Shown here in pieces: positions 1 through 7,961 of a DNA stretch of 53,870 nt. Below the pieces are notes generated by a model. It was not told the DNA's origin, did no database searches, and worked only from the letters and a program-made list of their open reading frames with translations. Source of the DNA: Gemmatimonadota bacterium (lineage in GTDB: Bacteria; Gemmatimonadota; Gemmatimonadetes; Gemmatimonadales; Gemmatimonadaceae); NCBI GenBank assembly GCA_016871915.1, contig VHBP01000009.1, forward strand, positions 1 to 53,870, given 5' to 3'. Numbering within the stretch: the first letter of the stretch is position 1; each line of letters opens with the position of its first letter. The position numbers and the translations under genes were made by a program.

Positions 1-32
1 GAGTCTATTCAATCCCGAACGAAATAGTCAAG

Positions 33-60
33 TTCACCTTTTCCCCCGCCTGACTATCTT
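33..60 (+). promoter_or_regulatory. Candidate sigma70-type promoter of tRNA-Ser(UGA)
   Basis: TTCACC (33-38) and TATCTT (55-60) are separated by 16 bases, and the tRNA begins 36 bases after the -10. The -10 fits a TANCTT pattern that recurs in front of other transcription units in this window. Confidence 0.45.
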
Positions 61-96
61 CCCGGCGTGGGCAGAGCCCCGAGCTCCCGCCCCCCC

Positions 97-179
97 GGAG
101 GGTTGGCAGAATGGCTATTGCAGCGGTCTTGAAAACCGCCGTCCGAAAGGACTTCTGGGTTCGAGTCCCAGGCCCTCCG
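97..179 (+). tRNA. tRNA-Ser (anticodon TGA)
   Basis: A full class II cloverleaf can be folded. The acceptor arm GGAGGGT (97-103) pairs with GCCCTCC (172-178), with G179 as discriminator. The anticodon stem GCGGT/ACCGC encloses the loop CTTGAAA, giving anticodon TGA at 130-132. A long variable arm follows and the T-loop reads GTTCGAGTCCC. The long variable arm is expected of tRNA-Ser. The 3' CCA is not encoded. Confidence 0.95.
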
Positions 180-250
180 CTCCACATCAGTCGCATGATC
201 GCACGGCGCACATCCATCGTGAAGCCGGCGCACGACACGCACCAATCGCC

Positions 251-278
251 TTGCCCCGCCCTTTCACTCGCGTGATAT
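251..278 (+). promoter_or_regulatory. Candidate promoter of tRNA-Ser(GCU)
   Basis: TTGCCC (251-256) and TGATAT (273-278) lie 16 bases apart, 37 bases before the second tRNA-Ser. This suggests the two tRNA genes may be transcribed separately. Confidence 0.4.
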
Positions 279-315
279 TGCGAGTCTGTGGTGCGCAGAA
301 CTCCGACGCCAGAGA

Positions 316-406
316 GGAGACGTGGCCGAGAGGCTGAAGGCGACGGTTTGCTAAACCGTTATACGGGCTCAAACCTGTATCGAGGGTTCGAATCCCTCCG
401 TCTCCG
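316..406 (+). tRNA. tRNA-Ser (anticodon GCT)
   Basis: The acceptor stem GGAGACG (316-322) pairs with CGTCTCC (399-405), with discriminator G406. The anticodon stem ACGGT/ACCGT holds the loop TTGCTAA with anticodon GCT at 350-352. The variable arm is long, as in other tRNA-Ser, and the T-arm contains GGTTCGAATCC. Confidence 0.95.
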
Positions 407-410
407 TGAC

Positions 411-451
411 ACGGGCTCGTCGGTGTTCCTCACCGGCGGGCCCGTTCTCTT
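411..451 (+). terminator. Rho-independent terminator between tRNA-Ser and gltX
   Basis: Bases 411-425 pair with 431-445 over 15 bp without a mismatch (two G-T pairs) around the loop TTCCT, followed by the pyrimidine-rich TCTCTT. It would stop tRNA transcription 12 bases before the gltX start, or attenuate read-through into gltX. Confidence 0.75.
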
Positions 452-463
452 GACCCGACCCCG

Positions 464-1927
464 ATGACCGACGCTCGTCCCCTGCGCCTTCGCTTCGCCC
501 CCTCCCCCACCGGCTACCTCCACGTGGGCGGGGCACGGACCGCGCTCTTCAACTGGCTCCTCGCCCGGCGTACCGGCGGCCAGTTCCTCCTCCGCATCGA
601 GGACACCGACAAGGCGCGCTCAACCGACGACTCCACCCGCGCGATCTTCGAGGGGCTCACCTGGCTGGGACTCGACTGGGACGAGGAGGTCGTCTTCCAG
701 GGGGCGAACCTCGAGCGCCACCGCGCCGATGCCGCCAAGATGCTCGCCGCTGGCGCCGTCTACCGCTGCTTCTGCACCACCGATGAGCTCGCCGCGCGCC
801 GCGCCGAGGCGGAGCTCCGCAAGGAAGCCTTCAAGTACGATCGCCGCTGCGATCGCCTCCCCCCCGCTGAGGTGGAGCGCCGCGTCGCCGCTGGCGAGCC
901 CTTCGTCCTCCGCTTCCGCGTCCCCGCCGGCGAGACCACCTGGCACGATCTCGTCCACGGGCAGATCAGCTTCCCGAACAAAGACATCGAGGACTTCGTC
1001 ATCCTCCGCTCCGACGCGACGCCGATCTACAATCACGCCGTCGTCTCCGATGACATCGCCATGGCCGTCACCCTCGTGATGCGCGGCGATGACCACATCT
1101 CGAACACGCCGAAGCAGATCCTCCTTTACGAGGCCTTGGGCGCACCGCTCCCGCAGTTCGCGCATCTCCCGATGATCCACGGGACCGATGGCAAGAAACT
1201 CTCCAAGCGTCATGGCGCGACCGCCGTCGGTGACTATCAGCACCTCGGGATCCTCCCGCAGGCGATGGTGAACTTCCTCGCCCTCCTCGGGTGGTCGCCG
1301 GGTGGGGAGTTCGAGGAGGTGATGACCCTCGATCAACTCATCCACGCCTTCTCGGAGGACGGGCTCCTCCGCAAGGCGAGCGTCTTCGACCCCAAGAAGC
1401 TCGAATGGATGAATGGACAGCATCTCTCGCAGCTCCCGATCGCCGAGCTCGAGCCGCGCGTGACGCCAGCCCTCGTCGCGGCGGGGTATACGACCGCCGA
1501 ACATCTCGCGACGCATCACGATTGGTATCGCACCCTGCTCGATCTGCTGCGCGTCCGCTCACGCCTGATCGACGACATCGTGCGGCAGGCGGGGCCCTAC
1601 TTCGTCGACGCAATCACCTACGATCCCGAGGCGGTGGCGAAGCAGTGGAAGGAGCCGGCGGTCGTCCTCCCGCTCCTGACGGCGACGCGCGAGACCCTGG
1701 CCGCGCTCCCCGAGTGGACCCCGCCCGTGATGGAGGAGGCGCTGCGCCACCTCGCCGAGGCGAAGGGGGTCGGTGGCGGGAAGATCTTCCAGCCGCTGCG
1801 CGTCGCGCTCACCGGTCTCACCGTCTCGCCGGGGATCTTCGATGTGATGGTGCTGTTGGGCCGCGAGCGGACCCTCGCGCGCATCGCCTCCGCCGAGGAC
1901 CATCTGGAGACGCTGGCCTCGGCGTGA
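464..1927 (+). CDS. gltX: Glutamyl-tRNA synthetase
   Basis: This class I synthetase charges tRNA-Glu with glutamate in the cytoplasm. The 487-residue length is normal for bacterial GltX. The ATP-binding HIGH-type motif appears in FAPSPTGYLHVGGART near residue 10 and the KMSKS-type motif as KLSKRHG near residue 250. The C-terminal anticodon-binding domain is helical and Ala/Leu-rich as expected. The ATG lies just after the tRNA terminator and has only a weak ribosome-binding sequence. Its stop codon overlaps the GTG start of the next gene. A non-discriminating GltX that also serves tRNA-Gln cannot be excluded from sequence alone. Confidence 0.96.
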   Translation: MTDARPLRLRFAPSPTGYLHVGGARTALFNWLLARRTGGQFLLRIEDTDKARSTDDSTRAIFEGLTWLGLDWDEEVVFQGANLERHRADAAKMLAAGAVYRCFCTTDELAARRAEAELRKEAFKYDRRCDRLPPAEVERRVAAGEPFVLRFRVPAGETTWHDLVHGQISFPNKDIEDFVILRSDATPIYNHAVVSDDIAMAVTLVMRGDDHISNTPKQILLYEALGAPLPQFAHLPMIHGTDGKKLSKRHGATAVGDYQHLGILPQAMVNFLALLGWSPGGEFEEVMTLDQLIHAFSEDGLLRKASVFDPKKLEWMNGQHLSQLPIAELEPRVTPALVAAGYTTAEHLATHHDWYRTLLDLLRVRSRLIDDIVRQAGPYFVDAITYDPEAVAKQWKEPAVVLPLLTATRETLAALPEWTPPVMEEALRHLAEAKGVGGGKIFQPLRVALTGLTVSPGIFDVMVLLGRERTLARIASAEDHLETLASA

Positions 1928-2580
1928 CCACCCGCGCGCCGCTCACCCCCGCCGAGCGCGCGGTCTATCACCTGCTGATCGACCACCTGGCGGAGCATAC
2001 GTTCCAGCCGAGCGTGCGCGAGATCGGGCGGCAGCTCAGGATCCCCTCCACGAAGACGGTCACCGATCTCCTCGCGAGTCTCGAGGCGAAGGGGTATGTC
2101 CGGCGCGGCGGCGGACGCTCCCGCGGAGTGGTGTTGCTCGGGTTCGCTGGGGGGGTGGGGACGATCCCTGTTCCGGTGATGCGGATCTCGACCGAGGCCG
2201 TGACTGAGGCCGCGAGCGCTGCGGATCGACCAGTGAGTGATACGCTCGTGCTCTCGCATCACCTCACGATGGATCGCTCCCTGGTCCCAAGTGAGGAGTC
2301 GTTCCTCCTCGTGCACGGCGGCGCGGCGATCCCCTCACATGCGGTGCGCCCCGATGATCTCCTACTCGTCGATCCGAGCGGGCGCGCGACCGATTCGGCG
2401 CTCCTCGTGGTGCGCGTGGCGGGACGGACGGAGGTGCGACCCTTGCTCGAGCGCGGGGTGATCCTGCGACTCGGCGGCGCGACCGAGCGAGATGAGCTGC
2501 GCCTTGGTGTGCGCGATGATTACGCCGTACTCGGGGTGGTGGCGGGTGTGATCCGTCCACCGCGCGCGACAGGCCCCTGA
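1924..2580 (+). CDS. LexA-like transcriptional regulator lacking the autocleavage dyad
   Basis: The 218-residue protein starts at a GTG overlapping the gltX stop as GTGA; the frame is open further upstream but that part lies antiparallel in meaning to gltX codons. Residues 6-65 form a LexA-type winged helix (PSVREIGRQLRIPSTKTV) and residues about 80-212 align with the S24 peptidase domain. The usual G-x-S-M around the nucleophile reads GGAA (residues 132-135), so the Ser position is Ala134. The catalytic Lys position in the VTVKRL region is Arg172, and no Ala-Gly cleavage site is seen in the expected segment. By family knowledge LexA represses SOS genes until RecA-stimulated self-cleavage. 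This copy should bind DNA but not cleave itself, so it may be a constitutive or ligand-controlled regulator. Its targets are unknown. Confidence 0.8.
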   Translation: MTTRAPLTPAERAVYHLLIDHLAEHTFQPSVREIGRQLRIPSTKTVTDLLASLEAKGYVRRGGGRSRGVVLLGFAGGVGTIPVPVMRISTEAVTEAASAADRPVSDTLVLSHHLTMDRSLVPSEESFLLVHGGAAIPSHAVRPDDLLLVDPSGRATDSALLVVRVAGRTEVRPLLERGVILRLGGATERDELRLGVRDDYAVLGVVAGVIRPPRATGP

Positions 2581-2602
2581 GCCCGGGCGCCCCCGCGCGA
2601 TC

Positions 2603-3481
2603 CTACGGCGGCGTGGTCCCCGCGCGCCGAGCCTCCTCCGCCTCCTTCCGCTCCCGCTCCTTTCGTTCGCGTAGCGCCTTCACCGCGCGATAGAAATCAT
2701 CGTCGCGCTGCCGCCGCTCGGCCTGCTCGATGATCTCGGAGCGCATCGCCGTCAGCCGACGCGCACGCTCCGTATCCATGTTCCCGGGCGGGATGTTGAG
2801 CGGGAGCAACGCCAGCAGCGCCGTGGGGATCGAGAAATCCCCAAGACGGATCATCCCGCCGTCGAGCCCGTACTTCTTCCCATCCCGTTCGAAGACCCAA
2901 CTCGGCACGGTCGAGCCTGGGGGCAGACGACGGAGCGAATCCACATAGGCCGCACCGAAGGCATCGACGATCGCCTTGAGTGAGTCGGCGCGCGTCATCG
3001 GGCGATAGGGTCCCTCGATGTAATCACCGGGACGCGCCGGGGCGAGCCAGAGACGCGGGTCGTTGAAGGAAGGACGGATCCCCTGCGTGGGCCCGCCCCC
3101 GCCGACGAGCGGCCCGGTCCCGCCGGACGGCACACGTGCGGGGCCCGATGGTTTGGCGATCCCCACCGGCACATCACCCGGCGCGACGATCAGCGCGGAT
3201 GGCTCGGTCGGTGCGATCGGTGCGAGGGGGCGGTCATCGCCCCCATCGCGCTGCTCGACACGGCCACGCGCCACACGCGGCGCCGGCGCCATGTCGACCG
3301 CGATGAAGCGAAGACGCTCCTCGCGCACATCGCTCGGGAGGAAGACATCGTAGGCGATCGGCACGGCGATCGCCGACCCGAGGATCACGATGAAGAGGAG
3401 CTGCAGGACGACCGCGATGAGCGACGCGCGCGGATCGTGCCGGCGCGTCGGGATCAGCGTGATGCGTCCGCGTGGCGTCAC
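2603..3481 (-). CDS. Single-pass membrane protein of unknown function
   Basis: I do not recognise the family. The GTG start overlaps the stop of the upstream FAH gene as GTGA, giving 292 residues. A basic N-terminus is followed by one hydrophobic segment at about residues 20-43, then an extended Pro/Gly-rich linker and a C-terminal charged region rich in Arg, Lys and Glu that may form a helix or short coiled coil. The topology suggests a bitopic inner-membrane protein with an extended periplasmic part. It is the last gene of the operon that begins with trxA and ends 22 bases from the convergent LexA-like gene. Confidence 0.6.
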   Translation of the reverse strand: MTPRGRITLIPTRRHDPRASLIAVVLQLLFIVILGSAIAVPIAYDVFLPSDVREERLRFIAVDMAPAPRVARGRVEQRDGGDDRPLAPIAPTEPSALIVAPGDVPVGIAKPSGPARVPSGGTGPLVGGGGPTQGIRPSFNDPRLWLAPARPGDYIEGPYRPMTRADSLKAIVDAFGAAYVDSLRRLPPGSTVPSWVFERDGKKYGLDGGMIRLGDFSIPTALLALLPLNIPPGNMDTERARRLTAMRSEIIEQAERRQRDDDFYRAVKALRERKERERKEAEEARRAGTTPP

Positions 3482-4092
3482 CCCGCAGCCACGACCGGGT
3501 TGCGCACGAGGCTCCACCCGGGGATCTCGACCTCGACGATGTCACCCGGCGCGAGCGGAGCGACCCCCGCCGGCGTGCCGGTGATCACGAGGTCCCCCGG
3601 CTCGAGCGTCACCGCCTGGGAGATGAAGCTGATCACCTCAGGGATCGGGAAGATCATCTCGGCGCTGCTCCCCCGCTGCCGCTCCTCCCCGTTCACGCGG
3701 GTGATCACCTCGAGTGCGCCGAAGTCGGGCGTGCCCTGCGTCTCCTCACCGATCGGACAGAAGGTGTCGTACCCCTTGGCGCGCCACCACTGGGGATCGC
3801 TCTTCTGGAGATCGCGCGCACTCACATCGTTCACCGCGACGACGCCACGGACGGCTTCGGCGCAGGCGGTGGGCGTGGCCTTCGTCAGCCGCCGGCCGAT
3901 CACGAGGCCGATCTCCCCCTCGTAATCGATGCGTCCGATGCCAGCAGGGAGCACGATCGCCTCCCCCGATGCGATCACCGAGGAGGGGGGCTTGAGGAAG
4001 ATGACGGGCGTGGTGGGGACCTCATTGCCGAGTTCCTTGGCATGCTCGCGATAGTTCCGACCGACGCAGAGGATCTTTCCGGGAGTGGGCAT
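3478..4092 (-). CDS. Fumarylacetoacetate hydrolase family protein
   Basis: The 204-residue protein has the FAH fold signatures: an N-terminal KILCVGRNYREHAKE, the acidic metal ligands in DYEGEIGLVIGR (about residues 65-76), NDVSARD (about 95-101), and the C-terminal GDLVITGTPAGV. FAH-family enzymes use a divalent metal to hydrolyse or decarboxylate beta-diketo or acylpyruvate-type compounds. The short single-domain length fits acylpyruvase or oxaloacetate decarboxylase-type members, but the substrate cannot be assigned. The ATG is 9 bases after the helicase stop, and the stop overlaps the next gene's GTG. Confidence 0.88.
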   Translation of the reverse strand: MPTPGKILCVGRNYREHAKELGNEVPTTPVIFLKPPSSVIASGEAIVLPAGIGRIDYEGEIGLVIGRRLTKATPTACAEAVRGVVAVNDVSARDLQKSDPQWWRAKGYDTFCPIGEETQGTPDFGALEVITRVNGEERQRGSSAEMIFPIPEVISFISQAVTLEPGDLVITGTPAGVAPLAPGDIVEVEIPGWSLVRNPVVAAG

Positions 4093-4101
4093 CTGCGCAA
4101 T

Positions 4102-6666
4102 CTACCCCTTGGAGCTGGTGTGGTTCGAGGCATCGACGGGGCTCGGACTCCCCTGGTAGAACGCCTCCAGCTCGGGACGGATCAAGGCCCATGGGCCCTG
4201 GAGCCGCCGTGCGGGAGGGAGCCCCTCGAGCAGGCGTCGACCGTATCCCTTGGTGACCACGCGCGGATCGCAGATCACCACCACGCCATGGTCGGTGGCG
4301 GTGCGGATCAACCGCCCGAACCCCTGCTTGAGGCGCAACGCCGCATGCGGGATCATGTATTCCGCGAACGAGTCGCCCCCCTCCGCTTCGATCGCCTCGC
4401 ACTGGGCGGCGGTCATCGGTTCGGTCGGGACGCGGAAGGGGATCTTGGCGAGGACGAGACCGCGGAGCGCGCGCCCGGGCACATCGACCCCCTCCCAGAA
4501 GCTCGCTGTTCCGACGAGCACCGCATCACCATGCTCTCGGAAGCGACGGAGGAGATCGTCGCGCGGGGATTCCCCGTGCACGAGGAGGGGATGCGCAGCC
4601 GCGACCCCACGCTCGCGCAGCAATCGGGCCCCCTCCTTCACATCGCGATGACTCGTGAAGAGGACGAAGACCCCGCCCTCCGTCAGCGCGATGAGCTCCG
4701 CCGCGGCCTCCACGGTGCGCTGGAGATGCGCGCCACCCTCGGCGTTCGGCAACGGGAAGTCGCTCGGGATCGCGAGGATCGCCTGCGAGGGATAATCGAA
4801 GGGTGAGGGGAGCGAGGCGGTCACCGGGGTCAGGGCATCGTCATCGGCGAGGCCGAGCCGTGTCGCCATGAAGTCGAAGCCATCCTCCCCGACGGTGAGG
4901 GTCGCGCTGGTCACGACCGCGGTCTCCACCCGTCGGAAGAGATCCTCGCGAAGGACCGGGGCGAGATCGAGCGGGACCGCCGTCGCGCCGATGTTGCCAT
5001 CCCCCCCACGTCGTTCGAGCCATCGCACGCGCGGCGCCCCCGCCACATCGGAGCGGAGCGCCACGCGGAGCGCATCACCGGAGGACTGGAGGCGTCTCGT
5101 CACCCCGCGCACCTCGTTCAGCAGTGGCGCCAACTCCTCCGCTCGCTTCTCGTCGCTCTCGAGGCGATCCCGCACCAAACGCAGCCCATCACCCAAAAGA
5201 TCGATGTCGGCGAGCAGGTCATCGAGCGCCGCGCCGAGGCCGGCGGTCCAGATGGGATCCTCATCGAAGCGATCGGTGAGCCGGATCTGCGGTTCCCGCT
5301 GTTCCTCCACCCACCGCGCGAGCAGATCGTAGAGCACCGCGGTCCGCATCCGCGCCGCTCCGAGCGACGGAAAGAGGCGTGCGCGCACCAAGTCGAGACT
5401 CGCGACGCTCAACGCGTCGATCCCCACCGCGAGTGCCTTCTCAAGCGCCGGGAGCAACCCCTTCCCCCGCCGCTCGAGGCGCGCGAAGAGCCGCTCCAAC
5501 CCGCGTCGCGAGACCGACTGCCCGAGATGCTCGGCGGCCGCATCCTCGAGGTGATGCCCCTCATCGATGATCAGCCGCTTGTACGCCGGGAGGACCGCCG
5601 CGTCGTCCCACCGCTGTGAGGCGCGCCGCACCGCCAGGTCGGCCATCAGCAGATGATGATTCACGACGATCACATCGGCGGTCGCCGCCGCACGGCGCGC
5701 CTTGAAGACGAAGCACTGATCGAAGTGCGGACAGCGGAGCCGCGTGCAGAGATCGCTCTCGGCCGCGACCTCGTCCCACACCTCCGCCCGGGGTGGCACC
5801 GCGAGATCCGCGAGCGACCCATCGGTCGTCTGCTCCGCCCAGGCCTCCAGCAAGCCGAGGTCGCTGGCGACGTCATCCTCGAAGAGCGCCGGCCCCTGCG
5901 CCCGCGCCTGCTCCAGTCGCTGCAGGCAGAGGTAGTTCCGCCATCCCTTCAGGAGCGCGAACGAGACGCGCTGATCCTTGAGCGTCTTCGCGAGGAAGGG
6001 GAGGTCCTTCCCGACGAGCTGCTCCTGTAGGGTGATGGTGTTGGTGCTCACCACCGTACGCTCCCCGCTCGCCGCCGCCCATCGGAGCGCCGGCACCAGG
6101 TAGCCGAGCGACTTCCCGACCCCAGTCCCCGCCTCGAGCAATCCGATCCCGCCCATGGAGAAGAGATCGGCGATGCGCGCCGCCATCTCCCGCTGACTCG
6201 GTCGGTCCTCGTAGCGCCCCAATCCCTGCGCGATCGGTCCGTCAGGGCCCAGGAGCGCAGCGACCGCCATCGGCTCGAGGCTCGCGGGCACGGGCGGACG
6301 CGGGATCTCGACCACCACGTAGAGCCGCGAAGCCATGTTGTCGATGATCGCGAAGCCGATCCCATCGTCGTGCAACCGCGCCGCGACCTCGAGGTCCGCC
6401 GACGAGGGCTCCAACCACCCACTTGGGTGATTGTGCAGCAACAGCTCACCACGGTTCGCGAACCCCGGGAGGGCGAGCACGCTTCGCACATCGCCGCGCG
6501 CCACCACGCGCGCCGACTGCACGATTCCCTCGGCGTCCACGGTGCAGACGAAGCAGACCTCACGTCCCCCCGCGAGTTGGATGGCGAGCCGGATCGCCGT
6601 CGCGGCGCTCGGGGTGACGCGTCCCGGGTCCCCGTGCGGCGCGCGCTCGGCGTCGGACACGCTCAC
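4102..6666 (-). CDS. JAMM/RadC-like domain fused to a DinG/XPD-type iron-sulfur helicase
   Basis: The 854-residue protein starts at a GTG overlapping the preceding stop (GTGA). Residues 18-125 form an MPN/RadC-like domain with an exact HxHx10D metal motif (His78, His80, Asp91, in LLHNHPSG). Residues 150-850 are a superfamily 2 helicase of the DinG/XPD type: Walker A AGTGVGKS (179-186), a DEGH box at 368-371, and four cysteines (247, 307, 312, 318) placed as in the XPD 4Fe-4S cluster. C-terminal motifs include GTASFWEGVDVPG and GFGRLIRT. XPD/DinG helicases unwind 5'-3' and act in repair or replication. The N-terminal domain could be a metalloprotease/isopeptidase or a RadC-like relic. Expression is coupled with the secreted protein upstream. 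Confidence 0.88.
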   Translation of the reverse strand: MSVSDAERAPHGDPGRVTPSAATAIRLAIQLAGGREVCFVCTVDAEGIVQSARVVARGDVRSVLALPGFANRGELLLHNHPSGWLEPSSADLEVAARLHDDGIGFAIIDNMASRLYVVVEIPRPPVPASLEPMAVAALLGPDGPIAQGLGRYEDRPSQREMAARIADLFSMGGIGLLEAGTGVGKSLGYLVPALRWAAASGERTVVSTNTITLQEQLVGKDLPFLAKTLKDQRVSFALLKGWRNYLCLQRLEQARAQGPALFEDDVASDLGLLEAWAEQTTDGSLADLAVPPRAEVWDEVAAESDLCTRLRCPHFDQCFVFKARRAAATADVIVVNHHLLMADLAVRRASQRWDDAAVLPAYKRLIIDEGHHLEDAAAEHLGQSVSRRGLERLFARLERRGKGLLPALEKALAVGIDALSVASLDLVRARLFPSLGAARMRTAVLYDLLARWVEEQREPQIRLTDRFDEDPIWTAGLGAALDDLLADIDLLGDGLRLVRDRLESDEKRAEELAPLLNEVRGVTRRLQSSGDALRVALRSDVAGAPRVRWLERRGGDGNIGATAVPLDLAPVLREDLFRRVETAVVTSATLTVGEDGFDFMATRLGLADDDALTPVTASLPSPFDYPSQAILAIPSDFPLPNAEGGAHLQRTVEAAAELIALTEGGVFVLFTSHRDVKEGARLLRERGVAAAHPLLVHGESPRDDLLRRFREHGDAVLVGTASFWEGVDVPGRALRGLVLAKIPFRVPTEPMTAAQCEAIEAEGGDSFAEYMIPHAALRLKQGFGRLIRTATDHGVVVICDPRVVTKGYGRRLLEGLPPARRLQGPWALIRPELEAFYQGSPSPVDASNHTSSKG

Positions 6667-7961
6667 GTCTTCAACGGCTTCTGCTTCGCCGCGGGGAAGA
6701 GCACGTTGTTGAGGATCAGGCGATAACCCGGCGAGTTGGGATGCAACGCGAGATCGGTCGGCGGGGCGCCGACGGCATGCTGCGGGTCCTCGGGGTCGTG
6801 CCCGCCGAGGTAGGTCCACGAGCCTCGCCCGAAGCTCCCATGCACATACTTCACCCAGGGGGCCCCCGCCTCCTCCGCGAGGATCGTGACCCCCGGCTTG
6901 AGCCGGTTCCGTGTGAATGAGGTGGTCACCCCGAAGTAGTCGCGGAGCACCGTGCGGTGGTTCTGCACGAGCATCGACGCCACGGGATCGAACTTCGCTG
7001 AGAAGCCGAAGAGGGCGAAGGTCCCGAGGGGCTGACGACGGAGGGGGACATTCACCTGATGGCCATCGATGTCGCTCATCGCGTTGACCCCGGGTGCCAT
7101 TTCGAGCGTCGCCCCAGCGAAGGCCATCGCGCGCGTCCAATCCATCTTGCCGTCCGCGGCGGGGTCGACCGGCGATCCATCGGCGGCGACACCGGCGATA
7201 TCGACATCACGCCCCGCGAGCGCGAGCTCCAACGTCTCGGTCGATCCGCACATCGCGAAGAGGAATCCCCCTCGCGAGACGAAGGCGGCGAGCCGATCCG
7301 CGACCGCCTTCTTGAGCGCGGGGATATCGGCGTGGCCGAACCGCCGCGCCATCGCGAGGTCGCGCTCACGGCTCCGCACGAACCAGGGCGCATCACGATA
7401 GACCGCGGCCAACTTGTGCTGCTGCCCTGTGAAATCCTCGTGATGGAGATGGATCCAGTCGTACTTCGATAGGTCCGTGTCGAGCACCGCATCGTCCCAG
7501 ATCGCGTCGTACGGGATCCCGGCGTAGGTGAGCGCCAAGGTGACCGCATCGTCCCAGGGCGGCGCATCGGGAGGCGTATAGACCGCGATGCGAGGCGCCT
7601 TCTCCAGCGGCACCGCATCCATGTTCCCTTCTGTCATCTCGCCCCGGAGCGCTCGCACGGCGGCCGCATCCATCGGCTCGACGGTCACGCCCGCAAGGAG
7701 CGCCGCCCGCCGGAGACTCGGCACGTCGGGCAGGAGGAACGCCCCGCCCCGATAGTTGAGCAACCACTCACTGCGCACCCCCTCGCGGAGCGCGCTGAAG
7801 GTCACGCCATAGGCCTTGAGATGATTGGCCTGCACCGCATCCATCGGGAGGAGGAGGTGCTGAGCGGCGAGCGGGGTCACCACGCCACCGAGCGCTGCGA
7901 CGCTAGACACCACGGCGAGGGCGAGACGCACCGCGCGCAGCGACTGACGCATCACCGTCAT
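6663..7961 (-). CDS. Secreted protein of the family often labelled asparagine synthetase B
   Basis: The 432-residue protein starts at an ATG overlapping the TPR gene stop (ATGA). A signal peptide is visible, with a hydrophobic stretch at about residues 13-33 and cleavage near PLAAQ. The mature part opens with LLLPMDAVQANHLKAYG and LLNYRGGAF, features I recall from a Bacteroidota family carried in databases as asparagine synthetase B. No N-terminal Cys glutaminase motif or ATP-pyrophosphatase SGG motif is visible, so asparagine synthesis is not supported. Later blocks such as HLHHEDFTGQ and RGGFLFAMCGSTETLE look like a glutamine-amidotransferase-like or carbohydrate-enzyme-like fold. An exported, possibly periplasmic, protein is the safest call. 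It is embedded in the DUF4159/DUF4175 operon. Confidence 0.72.
   Translation of the reverse strand: MTVMRQSLRAVRLALAVVSSVAALGGVVTPLAAQHLLLPMDAVQANHLKAYGVTFSALREGVRSEWLLNYRGGAFLLPDVPSLRRAALLAGVTVEPMDAAAVRALRGEMTEGNMDAVPLEKAPRIAVYTPPDAPPWDDAVTLALTYAGIPYDAIWDDAVLDTDLSKYDWIHLHHEDFTGQQHKLAAVYRDAPWFVRSRERDLAMARRFGHADIPALKKAVADRLAAFVSRGGFLFAMCGSTETLELALAGRDVDIAGVAADGSPVDPAADGKMDWTRAMAFAGATLEMAPGVNAMSDIDGHQVNVPLRRQPLGTFALFGFSAKFDPVASMLVQNHRTVLRDYFGVTTSFTRNRLKPGVTILAEEAGAPWVKYVHGSFGRGSWTYLGGHDPEDPQHAVGAPPTDLALHPNSPGYRLILNNVLFPAAKQKPLKT

Noticed and set aside
6663-7961. Asparagine synthetase B activity
   Set aside because: There is a signal peptide and none of the glutaminase or ATP-pyrophosphatase motifs of AsnB are visible.
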